Assembly: GCA_966250015.1 (NCBI GenBank) | Contig: CBINFS010000012.1 | Location: 43,010 to 107,009 of the forward strand | Direction of reading: 5' to 3' | Source of the DNA: CBINFS01 sp966250015 | Lineage (GTDB): Bacteria; Bacteroidota; Rhodothermia; Rhodothermales; DASSAV01 | Length of the DNA stretch: 64,000 nt | Shown: piece after piece, positions 41,270 to 50,459 of the stretch | Position numbering within the stretch: the stretch's first letter is position 1 | Layout of the letters: each line of letters begins with the position of its first letter | The notes under the pieces: model-generated | Database searches by the model: none | The model's input: the letters and a program-made list of their open reading frames with translations, nothing else | What the model was told of the DNA's origin: nothing | Position numbers and translations under genes: made by a program

Positions 41270-42370
41270 CTACTCGCGCCACCGAAGCTTTACCATCAGC
41301 GGCCGGTGGTCCGAAAGCTCGACGGCCGGAACCTCCGCATGCACCACATCCCATTCCGGCGAAACGAGCACAAAATCGATACGGGCAAACGGAATTCGAG
41401 AGTGATAGGTCCCGCCCCAGCTTCGCCCGGCCACCTTGAACGCATCCCGAAGCTTTTTGCTCTCGCTGATCTGACGGTAAACGTAATTGTGCGCCGTGCT
41501 GTTGAAATCCCCCGTTACGATGACCGGGAGCGATTCCCGCTCGATCATCTCCCTGATCCGCTGGCCTTCCCACGTGCGTATCAGAAAGGAGTGTTTGTAC
41601 CGCCTCAGGTAGGGTATCCACTGCGAAGGATTATGGATCAGACGTTGCTGGTCGTTCCAGGGCTTATCCTGGCCGAAGCTCCGCAGGTGGATGTTGTAGA
41701 GCACGGCACTGCGCCCCTCCCATTCAAACTCAACCCGCATGATCTCCGTCAAGTCCGGGTCCTGTGGAGAATAGCGGACGTCACGGACCTCGGCCTGCGA
41801 CAAGGGAATTCGCCCGAAGACTGGCAAGTTGGACCGGATCACTCCTCGTCCGGAGGGTCGCACCGAATGATAGCCGAGCGAATCGACCAGCACTCGTACG
41901 TAAGGCTGCGCCCGGGGGCCGTTCCTACCCGGCACGAACACCGTGCCAGCCTCCTGCATGGCAAAAAGATCGGGACTCACGGATTCAACCAGGGCTGCCA
42001 TGCGCGCCTTTCGCGTGTCCGGATCAAATCCGCCCCAGTAGTCGGGGGCATTGAACGTCAGGATCGTGAGGGGTGTGGAGGAAGCGTCAGCCCGCGAACC
42101 AGACAGAAAACCAGGCCAGAAGCGCACTGCGATGAGCAGAAGCAGAACGGCGTGGAACGCCAGGAGCTTCCAGCGTCGCAACGCGGCAACCAGAAGGGTA
42201 ACCAGGACAACCGCTATCGACAGGTACGGCAGTACGATGGCTATCAGCTCACCCCACCAGAACAGGCCAGTATGAACGTACCTCGCCAGGTAACCCGCAC
42301 CAAACAGGACAACCAGAACGACGTCCAGAAAAAGGAAAACTGCCCACGCCAGCCGACGAACGATTCTCAC
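41270..42370 (-). CDS. Membrane-anchored endonuclease/exonuclease/phosphatase (EEP) family protein
   Basis: 366 aa. Three membrane segments occupy the first 100 residues (AWAVFLFLDVVLVVLFGAGY, LIAIVLPYLSIAVVLVTLLV, LLAFHAVLLLLIAVRFWPG). The EEP domain then shows LTFNAPDYWG, the metal-binding Glu in FAMQEAG, VTGDFNSTAHNYVYR and the C-terminal SDHRPLMVKLRW. EEP enzymes cut phosphodiester or phosphomonoester bonds in nucleic acids, inositol lipids or sphingomyelin; the exported side and substrate are unknown. The gene is 5 bp after a rhomboid gene. Rhomboid, rhomboid, EEP is a gene order I recognise from many Bacteroidota genomes. Confidence 0.87.
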   Translation of the reverse strand: MRIVRRLAWAVFLFLDVVLVVLFGAGYLARYVHTGLFWWGELIAIVLPYLSIAVVLVTLLVAALRRWKLLAFHAVLLLLIAVRFWPGFLSGSRADASSTPLTILTFNAPDYWGGFDPDTRKARMAALVESVSPDLFAMQEAGTVFVPGRNGPRAQPYVRVLVDSLGYHSVRPSGRGVIRSNLPVFGRIPLSQAEVRDVRYSPQDPDLTEIMRVEFEWEGRSAVLYNIHLRSFGQDKPWNDQQRLIHNPSQWIPYLRRYKHSFLIRTWEGQRIREMIERESLPVIVTGDFNSTAHNYVYRQISESKKLRDAFKVAGRSWGGTYHSRIPFARIDFVLVSPEWDVVHAEVPAVELSDHRPLMVKLRWRE

Positions 42371-42375
42371 AACGA

Positions 42376-43326
42376 TTACCTGCGACTGGCCTCGTAAAGC
42401 GTCCGCTTCTCTTCTTCCGTCAGCGCCTCGTACCCCTTCTCGCTGATCTTGTCGAGAATGCGATCCACTTCGCTCTGTAACGACGTGCTCTCGACCTCGA
42501 CCGACGCCTCGTACCGCCGTAACGGACTTGAGACCGACTTCTGCGGTGAAGTCTCTTTTTCACGGTTTTTCGAACCGAGCCAGGCTTCCATCCGGTTCAG
42601 CACCGTTTCCTTCTGCTGGCGTTTCGAATAGGCTCTTCGGCCTCGCTTTCGCTCCGGGAAGAACACCCGCGCCCACGACGCCAGATCGATTCCAGACCGT
42701 TCAGCCTTTGCGTACAGGAATCCGAACAGGGCGCCACCCAGGTGCGCCGACACCGACGTGTCGCTGCCGGCCGATAGGAGCAAATCGAGAACGAGGAAGG
42801 CGATGACCAGATGGATGAGGCGAATCGTTCCGATGAACAGCATCGCAACGCTTTTGTACGGATAGAGCGTCGCGACCGCCATCAGAACTCCGAGAACCGA
42901 CGCTGAGGCCCCATAAACAATGCCCCCGAAAGGACCAAAACTCGGGAAAACCAGGTGCAGGAGAACCGTCAGCAAACCACCACCGATCCCCGCCAGCAAA
43001 TAGACCGCCATCAACTTGTGCGACCCGTGCATCTCCTCATACTCACGACCGATCCACACCAGCCACAGCATATTGAACAGAATGTGGAGGAATCCGCCGA
43101 ACCCGGTGCCGAGGTGCAGGAAGTTGTACGTCACGAGCTGCCACGGCTCGAACAAAATGTTCGGTATCTGGGGGTGCAGCGCAAGGTGGCCGAACACGAA
43201 CGACGCCACCGACTCAACCCTGAAAATCAGGAAAATCTGCCAGAGCACGTAGATGACTACGTTGATCGTCAGAAGTGCTCGTAAGGCAACCGGCTGTCTC
43301 GAATACCAGGATTGAAATTGGTTCAC
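42376..43326 (-). CDS. Rhomboid-family intramembrane serine protease with C-terminal DUF6576-like tail
   Basis: 316 aa from a GTG at 43326; AGAAGGAG 9 bases upstream decides this start. Six membrane segments fill residues 18-205. The active-site Ser lies in VYGASASVLG and the His in SAHLGGALFGF, so catalytic residues are present, although the Ser motif is GASAS rather than GASGA. After the membrane part comes a basic, charged cytosolic tail ending in a short conserved element (ILDKISEKGYEALTEEEKRT) typical of Bacteroidota rhomboids. It should cut transmembrane helices; targets are unknown. Confidence 0.9.
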   Translation of the reverse strand: MNQFQSWYSRQPVALRALLTINVVIYVLWQIFLIFRVESVASFVFGHLALHPQIPNILFEPWQLVTYNFLHLGTGFGGFLHILFNMLWLVWIGREYEEMHGSHKLMAVYLLAGIGGGLLTVLLHLVFPSFGPFGGIVYGASASVLGVLMAVATLYPYKSVAMLFIGTIRLIHLVIAFLVLDLLLSAGSDTSVSAHLGGALFGFLYAKAERSGIDLASWARVFFPERKRGRRAYSKRQQKETVLNRMEAWLGSKNREKETSPQKSVSSPLRRYEASVEVESTSLQSEVDRILDKISEKGYEALTEEEKRTLYEASRR

Positions 43327-43395
43327 GGATGATCTCTCCTTCTAACGGACACACAACCTGTTACGACCGTCCGGACAGGCTGTTCACACTTACCA

Positions 43396-43418
43396 CTGAC
43401 TTGAGTATTACCAGTCAG
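43396..43418. promoter_or_regulatory. Inverted repeat upstream of the GTG-started rhomboid gene
   Basis: CTGACT (43396-43401) and AGTCAG (43413-43418) form a perfect 6-bp inverted repeat with an 11-base spacer in the 180-bp gap between the two rhomboid genes, 70 bases ahead of the downstream start. It could be an operator or a weak RNA hairpin. No T run follows it, so it is not a terminator. Short repeats of this size also occur by chance. Confidence 0.25.
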
Positions 43419-43506
43419 AAGCTTGAAGGTTTTGTTCACTCCCTTAAGAAACCGAACCATACACCCAACCGGTGTACGTGAAAATCGGGGTTACATTCGG
43501 CCGTTT

Positions 43507-44169
43507 TTACCAGTACATCTTTTGCTTCGGCCTCACGGGCAGGCGGCCTCTCCAGTACTGGATGAGCAAAAACCCAAAGAGCATTCCTCCCAGGTGCGCG
43601 AAGTGGGCCACGCCCGCCTGGGTCCCCGTGATCCCGGCCCACAGCTCGATCACGCCGTATCCGATCACCAGCCACTTCGCCTTGATCGGGAAAAGGAAGT
43701 AGATGTAGATGGGTTGATTCGGAAACATCATCCCGAAAGCGAGCAGGATACCGAAGACGCCGCCGGAAGCTCCGACGGTCGGGTAGATCACCGAATCCAT
43801 GCTCGCCACGACCAGCTGCGCCAGCGCAGCACCGATCACACAGACGAAGTAAAAAATGGCGAAGCGGCGCGATCCCCACGAGTTCTCGACCTGGACGCCA
43901 AACATCCACAGGGCGAACATATTAAAAAACAGGTGCCCGAATCCCCCGTGCAGAAAGGAATAGCTCACCATCTGCCACGGGTAGAACGACGGGTATCCCG
44001 GCAGATCCGGAATACCGATCGGCCACAACGCCAGCCATTCCATGAGCAGCGCCGCCGTCGAGGGAACGATCTGTGCCATAAAAAACAGCCCGTTGAGAAT
44101 CAAAAGATTCTTGATGACGGGCGGAAATACAGAAAACTGGGTAGGCGGCCGATACGTGTCTTGATACAT
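43507..44169 (-). CDS. Rhomboid-family intramembrane serine protease (minimal six-TM form)
   Basis: 220 aa, essentially just the six-helix core. The catalytic Ser is in GASGGVFGILLAF and the His in AHFAHLGGMLFGF. HGGFGHLFFNMFALWMFGVQ is the conserved L1/TM2 region of rhomboids. It lacks the C-terminal tail of its neighbour at 42376. It is the first gene of a minus-strand run that continues through the second rhomboid and the EEP gene. Starts divergently from the penicillin-binding protein gene, 249 bp away. Confidence 0.92.
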   Translation of the reverse strand: MYQDTYRPPTQFSVFPPVIKNLLILNGLFFMAQIVPSTAALLMEWLALWPIGIPDLPGYPSFYPWQMVSYSFLHGGFGHLFFNMFALWMFGVQVENSWGSRRFAIFYFVCVIGAALAQLVVASMDSVIYPTVGASGGVFGILLAFGMMFPNQPIYIYFLFPIKAKWLVIGYGVIELWAGITGTQAGVAHFAHLGGMLFGFLLIQYWRGRLPVRPKQKMYW

Positions 44170-44418
44170 GCGCAGTATATGTTAAAACTCCGGCGCCGGC
44201 CGAAGAGAGGTCACCAGGTCGTTTGTGATCGGAGGTAAATGAATGCCTCGATTCGTGTTCGCTGCTTCACAGATCCTGAAGTTGTATTCGTTTTATAACA
44301 AAAGGATCGGCTCGGTGCAGGGTTTTTCCCGTATCAGTCAGGGCGATCACGAAGGAGGCCAATGCTCGTTCCGTTCCAAAAAACGGCAAAACGGTCATTC
44401 TACGTCGGCAATATATAA

Positions 44419-47025
44419 ATGACGTCCCAGAGAAGTAACGATTCCCGGGAATCGCCTGATAGAAACGGGCGGAAACGGCGGCCCATCTTGGCGGTCGTCC
44501 TGGGGGGCGCGTGCCTGATCGTCGTTTCTCTTACGGTCATTATCGGACTGTATACCCTGACGCTAATACCGGACCTTCCGCAACTGCGCGACATCCGGAA
44601 TCCCGAGATCGAGCTCGCCACCACGATCTACGCCGCGGACGGAACCGAGATCACCCGCTTCTACAGGAAAAACCGCATCTGGGTTACGTACGACCAGATA
44701 GCCCCTTCTCTCGTCGATGCCCTCGTCGCCACCGAAGACCACCGGTTCTTCGATCATCACGGGGTCGATCTCTCCCGGATGATTTCCTCTGCCTACAAAA
44801 CGGCACGCGGCAACCGGCAGGGTGGCTCAACGATCACCATGCAGCTCGCCCGAAACCTCTACCCGGAAGTCGGCGGATCGTGGCCCGTTGCCCGCAAGCT
44901 CAAAGAAATCCTGACGGCATTCAAGATCGAGCGGCACTACGACAAACGAGAGATCATCGAGATGTACCTGAACACCGTGCCGTTCGGGTACAACGCGTTC
45001 GGCGTCGAAGCCGCCGCCAGAACCTACTTCGCACGGTCTGCCGCTGCGCTCGACCTCGAACAGAGCGCCACCCTCATCGGCATGTTGAAGGCCACGTCCC
45101 GGTATAACCCCGTCAGAAATCCCGATCTCGCAAGAGCCCGGCGAAACGTCGTGCTGGCCCAGATGGTGCGGCACGGCTACATCCCGCAGACCACCTATGC
45201 CGAAATCCGGGAAAAACCCATCGAGCTAATCTTTGAGCCTCCCTCCCCGTCGTCGAACATCGCGCCCCACTTCGCCGAGTACGTCAGGGGCTGGCTGCAC
45301 GAATGGGCGGCCGGGCGCGGCCACGACATTTATGCGGACGGACTAAAAGTTTATACGACCCTCGATCCTGCCGTGCAGGAGCTGGCAAACGCCGCGGTGG
45401 AAGAACAGATGAAGGGATTGCAGGCTGTCGTCGACTTCGAATGGAGCCGCGCTTCCGACTACTTCCTGGGCTCCGATATAAAAGTTTACGAACGCTACAG
45501 GGATGCCGGACGATTTACCCCCTTCTCTTACTTCTGGAATACCCAGCGCGACCTTGTGAACGCGTACATCCGCGATACGGATCGCTACCGCAACTTGTTG
45601 CGCGAGGGTGCAAGTCCCGAACAAGCCCTGAATCAGCTCAAGGACGACCCAATTTTCATGGATTCACTTCGCACCGCCAGAACGAGGCTCGAGGTGGGGT
45701 TGGTTGCCGTCGACCCCGTCAAGGCTGAGGTAAAGGCGTGGGTTGGCGGGCGGGACTTCACGAAGGACCAGTACGATAAAGTCGCCCTCGCTAGAAGGCA
45801 GCCCGGCTCCACGTTCAAACCCGTTGTGTACACGGCTGCCATCGACTTCGGCTACTCGCCTTACTACACCATCCGGGACACCCTGACGACCTTCCAGCTC
45901 GCCGACTCCCGGCAATCCTGGACGCCTCGAAATGCCGGGGGCGGCTTTTCCGAGGAGGATGTTACCCTGCACGACGGTCTAACCTTCTCAAAAAACACGG
46001 TTACCGCCCACCTCGTGAACCTCCTCGGCCCCCATCAGATCGCCAACTACGCCAGGCGAATGGGCATCAAGAGCGAACTCAACCGCGTCCTGTCGATCGG
46101 CCTGGGGACGAGCGAGGTGACCCTCCTCGAGCTCGTTTCGGTTTACAACACCCTGGCAAACTACGGCACCTACCGCGAGCCCGTTTTTGTCACCCGAATC
46201 GAAGACCAGAACGGGCGCGTCCTGTATACCGCCCAGCCGGAATCCAGGAAGGCCGTCTCAATGCAAACGGCCTACACCGTGCTCGACATCCTGCGTGGCG
46301 TCGTCGACCACGGCACCGGCTCGGCGATCCGGTGGAAGTACGGGCTCGAGGGTGACCTCGCCGGCAAAACGGGCACGACGCAGCACAACGCCGACGGGTG
46401 GTTCGTCCTGATGCATCCCCGCCTGATCACCGGCGCGTGGGTCGGGTTCAACGATCGCAGGATCGCGTTTCGATCGTCGTACTGGGGACAGGGCGCCCAC
46501 AACGCCCTGAACGTCGTCGGAGACTTCTACAAGCGGCTGGTCAGCCATTCGTTGCTTCCAGAGACCAGGTTCATCCCTCCTCCCGGCTACCGTGAACCCA
46601 TGCCGCCGGATTCGGCAAGTTCGTATTACGACGCCTATCAATACGACCTGCTCGACGACACGCTATCCACCGATGCGTACGTGAGAAGGACCGGATTTTC
46701 TGCGGATTCCCTCGACGAGCCCTCCTTCCGGACTCGGGATTCGCTTTTCTGGCTCGAAGCCGACGTCGAACGCGCGCTCCGTATCAGCAGGGATTCGCTT
46801 CACGCTTACCCAGACAAAGTATCATCGGAGTTTGACGGCACCCTCGACCGTTCGGACCGGTGGGAAAGAGACCTCGAGGAAGCCCTCCGCGATCGTCTTC
46901 GTGAACCAGCCGAAAAAGACGTTGAACCAGTCGATCAGGTGATGAAACGGCTGACCGGGGAATCGCTGAAGCCCTTGGACGACGAAAAAGACAGTACCCA
47001 CATCAGACCACGTCCTGCACCGTAA
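44419..47025 (+). CDS. Class A penicillin-binding protein (bifunctional PBP1A-like), copy 1
   Basis: 868 aa. One membrane segment at 23-48; the GT51 glycosyltransferase domain has the catalytic Glu106 in ATEDHRFFDHHGVD, plus GGSTITMQLARNLYP and KREIIEMYLNTVPFG. The transpeptidase domain has SxxK Ser464 (PGSTFKP), SKN (524-526) and KTGT (Lys650). It polymerises and cross-links peptidoglycan at the outer face of the inner membrane. The C-terminal 140 residues are rich in Asp, Arg and Ser and look disordered (DSLDEPSFRTRDSLFWLEAD), longer than in copy 2 at 47999. The two copies share most motifs and are clear paralogues. Confidence 0.95.
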   Translation: MTSQRSNDSRESPDRNGRKRRPILAVVLGGACLIVVSLTVIIGLYTLTLIPDLPQLRDIRNPEIELATTIYAADGTEITRFYRKNRIWVTYDQIAPSLVDALVATEDHRFFDHHGVDLSRMISSAYKTARGNRQGGSTITMQLARNLYPEVGGSWPVARKLKEILTAFKIERHYDKREIIEMYLNTVPFGYNAFGVEAAARTYFARSAAALDLEQSATLIGMLKATSRYNPVRNPDLARARRNVVLAQMVRHGYIPQTTYAEIREKPIELIFEPPSPSSNIAPHFAEYVRGWLHEWAAGRGHDIYADGLKVYTTLDPAVQELANAAVEEQMKGLQAVVDFEWSRASDYFLGSDIKVYERYRDAGRFTPFSYFWNTQRDLVNAYIRDTDRYRNLLREGASPEQALNQLKDDPIFMDSLRTARTRLEVGLVAVDPVKAEVKAWVGGRDFTKDQYDKVALARRQPGSTFKPVVYTAAIDFGYSPYYTIRDTLTTFQLADSRQSWTPRNAGGGFSEEDVTLHDGLTFSKNTVTAHLVNLLGPHQIANYARRMGIKSELNRVLSIGLGTSEVTLLELVSVYNTLANYGTYREPVFVTRIEDQNGRVLYTAQPESRKAVSMQTAYTVLDILRGVVDHGTGSAIRWKYGLEGDLAGKTGTTQHNADGWFVLMHPRLITGAWVGFNDRRIAFRSSYWGQGAHNALNVVGDFYKRLVSHSLLPETRFIPPPGYREPMPPDSASSYYDAYQYDLLDDTLSTDAYVRRTGFSADSLDEPSFRTRDSLFWLEADVERALRISRDSLHAYPDKVSSEFDGTLDRSDRWERDLEEALRDRLREPAEKDVEPVDQVMKRLTGESLKPLDDEKDSTHIRPRPAP

Positions 47026-47106
47026 TAACCGGCTGAAGACAGATGCCTGGCGCTCCGATAGATTTCAGGGAAATGCAAAGGCGAAAAGTCCTATCTTGAC
47101 CGTTGA

Positions 47107-47928
47107 TTGCTTGACTACGTAGTCTATCAGACCGATCGATTCACGCCGTTGTCCGTGGTACTCTTTTTCTCCGACATCCACCTCAGATACGGACGCGACC
47201 GGGAGGTCGAACGCGCCCTGATCGAATGCCTGCGGTCGCAGGAAGGATCGGTCGAAAGGCTCTACCTGCTCGGTGACGTGTTCGACGAGTACATCGAATA
47301 CCGCCACCTCGTACCGAAGGGGTTCGTCCGTTTTCAGTCGATTCTGGCCGAATGGTCGGATCGGGGCATTCCGGTCACGTACCTGATCGGCAACCACGAT
47401 CCATGGCACCGCGACTACTTCGAACGCGAGCTCGGCGTTCGGGTTTGCCGAGGTCCCATCCTCGAACCTCTAGTCAACCATAACGTTTACCTCGAACATG
47501 GCGACGGAGTCGATCCCAGTGATCGTACCTACCGTCTGCTAAGGCCGTGGCTCCGGCATCCCCTGCCCGTCTGGATCTATCGGACCCTCCTTCCGGGAGA
47601 TTTTGGGATGGGACTGGCCAAGTGGGTGAACCGGGTGCAGGGCGATGAAGAAATCAAGGAGAGTACGATTAACGCACTGAGAAGGCACGCGCTAAACGTT
47701 CTTAAGGAGACGCCCGCTGACCTTGTTGTGATGGGGCACAGCCACGCGTCGGATTCGGTCGAGTGGCCAGAAGGCCGGTACGTCAATCCCGGCTCGTGGC
47801 GCCATACGCAGACGTATGCCGCGCTCGACGAGCAAGGCCTGCTCCTCCTCCGGTGGAACGGTACGCGCTCCGTCGAAGTAGTAGCGGGCATGGAAGGATG
47901 GCGTCCCGCCCGCCCATTCGAGAACTAA
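47107..47928 (+). CDS. LpxH-like metallophosphoesterase (probable UDP-2,3-diacylglucosamine diphosphatase)
   Basis: 257-273 aa depending on start: the open frame begins at TTG 47107, but TTG 47149 or GTG 47155 (VVLFFSDIHLR) gives an N-terminus closer to family members. Metal-binding motifs are complete: FFSDIHL, LGDVFDEYIEY, GNHDPWH, LEHGDGVD and MGHSHASD. LpxH-type enzymes cleave UDP-2,3-diacylglucosamine to lipid X in lipid A synthesis; in Bacteroidota many homologues are annotated this way. It lies between two PBP1A genes, 81 bp after copy 1 and 70 bp before copy 2, joining envelope functions. Some related phosphoesterases act elsewhere, so the reaction is inferred. Confidence 0.78.
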   Translation: MLDYVVYQTDRFTPLSVVLFFSDIHLRYGRDREVERALIECLRSQEGSVERLYLLGDVFDEYIEYRHLVPKGFVRFQSILAEWSDRGIPVTYLIGNHDPWHRDYFERELGVRVCRGPILEPLVNHNVYLEHGDGVDPSDRTYRLLRPWLRHPLPVWIYRTLLPGDFGMGLAKWVNRVQGDEEIKESTINALRRHALNVLKETPADLVVMGHSHASDSVEWPEGRYVNPGSWRHTQTYAALDEQGLLLLRWNGTRSVEVVAGMEGWRPARPFEN

Positions 47929-47998
47929 AGTTGAGCGGCTAATGGTGCGTACGAGAGGAACGCCCGTGCAGTGATACGACCAATATCCGGATTTCAAT

Positions 47999-50386
47999 AT
48001 GTCCAGTTGGCCCTATACGGATGAGGAGTTGAATCAGTATTTCGCGAACCCGGTCGTTCGCCGTCGGGGTAGGTTGAACGGCGACGGGTCCGGTTCTCCT
48101 CACAAGAACCCACCTCAGAAGGGATTCCGGGGCTACCTCTACCGGCGCTTCGGTGACCCGATGAAGGTTCAGGCAGCTTTTGTGCTGTCTATCCTGACCG
48201 GCGCCATTCTTCTCGTGGTACTCTTCACCGCGATATTCCTTTTTGCGGTTTCGGACGACATGCCGTCGTTCGAGCAGCTCGACAACCCGAGCTTCCAGCT
48301 CGCTACGGTCGCCTACACAGCCGACGGCAAGGAGCTTGCCCGTTACGCCTGGCAGAACCGCTCGTGGGCAAACTTCGACGAGATCTCTCCCCACGCCATC
48401 AATGCGCTCATAGCCACCGAAGATCGCCGCTTCTACAAACACTGGGGTATCGATTTTCAGGGCATCCTCTCCGCCGCGCTGGACGTCATAACCGAGTTCG
48501 ACCTGCGCGGCGCCTCGACCATCTCCCAGCAGCTCGCTCGAAACCTGTACAACGAGCAAATCGGCCGAGAGGTCACCATCAGCCGGAAGCTCAAGGAGAT
48601 GGTTACGGCCATACAGCTCGAACGGCGTTACACGAAACCCGAAATCATCGAGATGTACCTGAACACGGTCGAGTTCGGCAACAACGCCTTCGGTATCGAT
48701 GCCGCTGCCCGGACGTTTTTCGGAAAGGAGGCGAAAGACCTCGACGTGCTCGAGTCGGCCACCCTCATCGGCATGCTCAAGGCGGTTACGTACTACAATC
48801 CCGTCCGGAATCCCGAAAACGCGAAACGCCGCCGTAACGTCGTACTCCAGCAGATGGCAAAGCGTGGGTACATCACCGATGCGTTCCTTCAGGAGCACAT
48901 CAACGACCCGGTCGTGACCGACTTCAATCCGTCCGAGATCACAGAGTCGTTTGCACCGTACTTTGCAGAGTATGTCCGCAACTGGTTGACCGCCTGGGGG
49001 AAAGCGAACGGACACGACATCTACGCCGAAGGCCTCGTCGTATACACCACGCTCGATTCACGGCTACAGCAGTACGCCCGCGAAGCGGTCGACCGGCAGA
49101 TGGAAGGCTTGCAGGCCGTCGTCGACTTTGAATGGAGCCGCCAGTCCGGCATCAGCCTGGGCAGCGAAACGGCTCCCTACGTCGCACGCACCGATTACGA
49201 GCCCTTCAAGTACTTCTGGGAGTCGAAGCGCGATCTCGTCGATGCCTTCATTCGGGAATCCGAACACTTCAGAAACCTGCGGGAAGCGGGACTAAGCGCC
49301 TCCGAAGCACTAAACCAGCTTCGTAACAACCAGGCGTTCATGGACTCGTTGAAGGCCGAAAAAACGCGGCTCGAGGCCGGCTTGGTGGCGATCGATCCCC
49401 ACAACGGGCAGGTCAAAGCCTGGGTCGGCGGCCGTAGCCTGAAGGTGGACTGGTACGACCACGTCGCCATTGCCAAACGCCAGCCGGGCTCTACGTTCAA
49501 GCCGTTCGTCTACACGGCCGCCATCGACAACGGCTATTCCCCCAACACGATGCTACCCGACAGCACCTTCACCTGGCGCGACCCAAGCACCGGGCAGGTC
49601 TGGAGACCGGGCAACTTTGGTGGTTCCTCCGGTCGCATGCTCACGCTCAGGCAGGCCCTCGCCACGTCGAACAACCTGATTACCGCGCGGGTCATCACAC
49701 AGCTCGTCAACCCGGAAACGGTCGCTTTTTACGCGCGACGAATGGGGATCAAGAGTGAGCTCGACCCCGTCCCTGCCCTCGGGCTCGGCACGAGCGACGT
49801 GACCCTACTCGAACTAACCTCCGCCTACGCGACTCTGGCAAACGGCGGACTCTATTACGACGCCACCGTCGTCACCCGAATCGAAGACCGGTACGGAAAC
49901 GTGCTCTACGAAGCCGTCCCGGCGCCTCAGGAAGCGCTCAACGAAGAGACGGCCTACACGATCGTCGACATGATGCGGGGCGTGATCGACTACGGTACGG
50001 GGCAACGAATCAACTGGCAATTCGGCCTCGGCGACTACGACCTGGCCGCCAAAACCGGAACCACCCAAAACGCCGCCGACGGCTGGTTCGTCATGATGCA
50101 CCCGAACCTCGTCACCGGAGCATGGGTAGGCTTCAACGACCGTCGCATCGCCTTCCGCACCGAGTTCTGGGGACAGGGCGCCCACAACGCCCTCTATCTG
50201 GTCGGGGACTTCTTCAAAGCCGCAGCCAGTGCACCGGCTTCGGAGGGCATCAATATATCGAAAGAACGATTCCCCATGCCCGAAGAGTTCTCCTTGCCGC
50301 AACAGGACACCTACCCGCCCGAAAGAGGGCCCGTCGAATACGAGCGCGAAAGAACCTCCCCGCGGCAGGACCGTGTGGGCTGGTAG
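47999..50386 (+). CDS. Class A penicillin-binding protein (bifunctional PBP1A-like), copy 2
   Basis: 795 aa. It differs from copy 1 by a 55-residue N-terminal cytosolic stretch (MSSWPYTDEELNQYFANP) before the membrane segment at about 58-84. GT51 motifs are EDRRFYKHWGID (Glu141), RGASTISQQLARNLYNEQ and KPEIIEMYLNTVEFG. Transpeptidase motifs: Ser498 in PGSTFKP, SNN (557-559) and AKTGTTQ (Lys685). The segment GLQAVVDFEWSR between the two domains is identical to that of copy 1, evidence of duplication. The C-terminal tail is shorter (about 60 residues) and Pro/Glu/Arg-rich. Both copies appear functional. Confidence 0.95.
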   Translation: MSSWPYTDEELNQYFANPVVRRRGRLNGDGSGSPHKNPPQKGFRGYLYRRFGDPMKVQAAFVLSILTGAILLVVLFTAIFLFAVSDDMPSFEQLDNPSFQLATVAYTADGKELARYAWQNRSWANFDEISPHAINALIATEDRRFYKHWGIDFQGILSAALDVITEFDLRGASTISQQLARNLYNEQIGREVTISRKLKEMVTAIQLERRYTKPEIIEMYLNTVEFGNNAFGIDAAARTFFGKEAKDLDVLESATLIGMLKAVTYYNPVRNPENAKRRRNVVLQQMAKRGYITDAFLQEHINDPVVTDFNPSEITESFAPYFAEYVRNWLTAWGKANGHDIYAEGLVVYTTLDSRLQQYAREAVDRQMEGLQAVVDFEWSRQSGISLGSETAPYVARTDYEPFKYFWESKRDLVDAFIRESEHFRNLREAGLSASEALNQLRNNQAFMDSLKAEKTRLEAGLVAIDPHNGQVKAWVGGRSLKVDWYDHVAIAKRQPGSTFKPFVYTAAIDNGYSPNTMLPDSTFTWRDPSTGQVWRPGNFGGSSGRMLTLRQALATSNNLITARVITQLVNPETVAFYARRMGIKSELDPVPALGLGTSDVTLLELTSAYATLANGGLYYDATVVTRIEDRYGNVLYEAVPAPQEALNEETAYTIVDMMRGVIDYGTGQRINWQFGLGDYDLAAKTGTTQNAADGWFVMMHPNLVTGAWVGFNDRRIAFRTEFWGQGAHNALYLVGDFFKAAASAPASEGINISKERFPMPEEFSLPQQDTYPPERGPVEYERERTSPRQDRVGW

Positions 50387-50459
50387 CGGCCGGGCTCGAA
50401 GGCTTGAAAAAGTACACCGGGTATCGTTGCTTTCCGTTCGAACCATCTACCGCTGATTC

